Of a stretch of DNA of 15,662 nucleotides, positions 14,352 to 15,662 are shown in pieces; position 1 is the stretch's first letter; the number at the start of each line of letters is the position of its first letter. The stretch comes from CACORA01 sp044234625. Its GTDB lineage: Bacteria > Planctomycetota > Planctomycetia > Pirellulales > UBA1268. The stretch spans positions 1 through 15,662 of the forward strand of contig JBIIIP010000073.1 of the NCBI GenBank assembly GCA_044234625.1, read 5' to 3'. The translations under genes were made by a program, and so were the position numbers. The notes beneath the pieces were generated by a model. That model saw only the letters and a program-made list of their open reading frames with translations. It made no database searches and was not told where the DNA came from.

Positions 14352-15662
14352 GATCACGCCAACTGAAGTTCGTGTTTGCCGCCAGCCCGCATGGGGGCGG
14401 GAAGTCGGGACCGTCGGACGCATCCGCCGGCAGAGACTTCCTGCTGCACACAGCGAACCGCAGGACAGCGAGCGATCTCGGCGCCAGTGCAGCCGACGCA
14501 GGTCGGCTGCTGGAGGCAGTGGCGTCGCCAGCGAACCTGGCGACGGCCCTGCTGAACGTTGTTCGCAACAAGGGTGCTCCGGGCGTGGACGGATGCAGCG
14601 TGGACGAGGTGCTCGGCTCCGCCCGGTCACTTCTGCCCCGCCTGCAGCGTGCGCTGCTGGACGGGACGTACCAGCCGGGTGACATCCGCAGGGTTTGGAT
14701 TCCCAAGCCGGGCGGAGGGGAACGCGGACTGGGCATCCCGAACGTGATTGATCGGTGGGTTCAGCAGGCCGTTCTCCAGGTTCTGGAGCCGATCTTCGAA
14801 CCGACCTTTCATTCGAGCAGCCACGGATTCCGGCCCAAGCGTGGGGCACACACGGCGATCGCCGAGGCGAAGGAGTATGTCGGCGACGGGTACGGGGTGG
14901 TGGTCGACATCGACCTCTCGAAGTTCTTCGACCGCGTCCATCACCAGCGGCTCCTGAGCCGTCTGGGGCAGAAGGTCGCGGACTCCCGGATCCTGAAGCT
15001 GATCGGCCGGATGCTGAGGGCGAAAGTCGTGATGCCGGATGGCACGCGGGTGTGTACCGAAGAGGGCACTCCCCAGGGCGGCCCCTTGTCTCCGCTGCTC
15101 TCCAACGTCGTGCTCGACGAGTTCGACAAGGAGCTGGCGAGACGGGGTCTCCGTTTTGTCCGTTACGCCGACGATTGCAACATCTTCGTGCGGAGTGAGC
15201 GGGCCGGTCAGCGGGTGATGGGCTCGATTCGGAAGTTCCTCCAGAGCCGCCTGCGGCTCCTGGTGAACGAGGAGAAGAGCAAGGTCGCCCGGCCTGACGA
15301 GATCCACTTCCTCGGCTTCCGCCTGCGGAAAGCCAAGGAACGGACGAAGGTGGAGGTGCACGTCTCGGACCGCACCAAGGAGCGAATGGACGCCAAGATT
15401 CGCGAGCTTACGCCGCGGATGTGGGGCCAGTCGCCGACGAGGTGCATCGAGCGTATCAACGTCTACCTTCGTGGCTGGTCGGGATACTTCCGAATCTGCA
15501 CGGAGGAGAACGTTTATCGTCTCCACGTGTGGGATGCCCACATCCGGCGACGGCTGCGGGCGATCCTCGTTCGGCAGAAGAAGCGACCTCGCCATCTCTA
15601 CCGGCACCTGCAGCACCGCGGGGCGAGTGTGCGTGGAGCCACGCACTCCGCCTGGTGCCGAC
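14348..15662 (+). CDS. ltrA: Group II intron reverse transcriptase/maturase (LtrA-like), 3' partial
   Basis: An uninterrupted frame runs from ATG 14348 off the window end (438 codons, no stop). Reverse transcriptase blocks are in order: NKGAPGVDG (about 77-85), IPKPGGGERGLGIPNVIDR, SSHGFRPKRGAH, DIDLSKFFDRVHH (Asp187, Asp195 region), GTPQGGPLSPLLSN and the catalytic RYADD (Tyr273, Asp275, Asp276). NEEKSKV and FLGF follow. A maturase X domain continues with RINVYLRGWSGYF, then a basic tail. The protein helps its intron RNA fold and copies it into DNA during retrohoming. The usual family ending suggests only a few dozen residues are missing, so an HNH endonuclease domain may be absent, but the edge prevents certainty. 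No frameshift or stop is seen and all catalytic residues are present. Confidence 0.92.
   Translation, partial: MRSRQLKFVFAASPHGGGKSGPSDASAGRDFLLHTANRRTASDLGASAADAGRLLEAVASPANLATALLNVVRNKGAPGVDGCSVDEVLGSARSLLPRLQRALLDGTYQPGDIRRVWIPKPGGGERGLGIPNVIDRWVQQAVLQVLEPIFEPTFHSSSHGFRPKRGAHTAIAEAKEYVGDGYGVVVDIDLSKFFDRVHHQRLLSRLGQKVADSRILKLIGRMLRAKVVMPDGTRVCTEEGTPQGGPLSPLLSNVVLDEFDKELARRGLRFVRYADDCNIFVRSERAGQRVMGSIRKFLQSRLRLLVNEEKSKVARPDEIHFLGFRLRKAKERTKVEVHVSDRTKERMDAKIRELTPRMWGQSPTRCIERINVYLRGWSGYFRICTEENVYRLHVWDAHIRRRLRAILVRQKKRPRHLYRHLQHRGASVRGATHSAWCR

Larger units (their letters stand above)
13909..15662 (+). mobile_element. Group II intron, 3' end cut by the window
   Basis: A group II intron is inferred from its reverse transcriptase/maturase ORF and about 440 bases of preceding structured, non-coding sequence. 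The proposed 5' end is GTGCG at 13909-13913, matching the GUGYG consensus. It is followed by typical domain I wording (AAGGTGAGAGTCC near 13935) and, before the ORF, the GTAGTAGCGATGAAGCC and GAGCGAAGGGGGC words commonly seen in domains II-IV of bacterial introns. Domains V and VI would follow the ORF and lie outside the window, so splicing ability cannot be judged. I could not identify a convincing EBS1 partner for the six bases before 13909, so this boundary is tentative. Confidence 0.7.

Noticed and set aside
14627..15646. 339-residue minus-strand ORF opposite the reverse transcriptase
   Set aside because: The plus-strand frame contains the complete ordered RT motifs including YADD; the minus frame is a mirror artefact.

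Overview
The window is GC-rich, densely coding bacterial DNA. The gene set points to a planctomycete, probably near the Pirellulales: a Tat-exported Gfo/Idh/MocA oxidoreductase, a membrane-anchored prenyltransferase/squalene-oxidase repeat protein, a HExxH lipoprotein of the DUF1570 type, a divergent Mur ligase and a planctomycete-like run of isoprenoid and lipid genes. This assignment is inferred from gene content and codon bias; no rRNA or other marker is present.

Layout. (1) 1-3178, plus strand: a membrane-anchored alpha/alpha-toroid protein, open at the window edge, then a Tat-exported dehydrogenase with its own promoter-like sequence and strong ribosome-binding site. (2) 3194-3685, minus strand: trmL, tail-to-tail with the dehydrogenase and divergent from ispG. 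(3) 3747-10119, plus strand: a tightly packed block of ispG, rimO, pgsA, a CPBP membrane protease, an LpxL-like acyltransferase, a Rieske ferredoxin and a double-GNAT protein. Several junctions are 4-base GTGA or ATGA overlaps, so translational coupling is likely. The block joins isoprenoid precursor supply, ribosomal protein S12 modification and phospholipid/lipid A-type membrane synthesis. (4) 10126-11921, minus strand: a putative zinc-metallopeptidase lipoprotein and a tandem pseudo-receiver protein, probably one operon and convergent with the GNAT gene. (5) 12139-13629, plus strand: a MurE-like ligase with an intact P-loop but a degraded C-terminal domain, preceded by a promoter-like sequence and a perfect 9-bp hairpin. 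(6) 13630-13908: non-coding and rich in inverted repeats. (7) 13909 to the window end: a group II intron whose reverse transcriptase/maturase is cut by the window edge.

No CRISPR array, tRNA, rRNA or defence island is visible. Most of the window is ordinary housekeeping DNA. The points most worth checking are the degraded MurE paralogue with its 5' hairpin, the TonB-like anchor on the repeat protein, the twin pseudo-receiver protein, and the hairpin cluster next to the intron.
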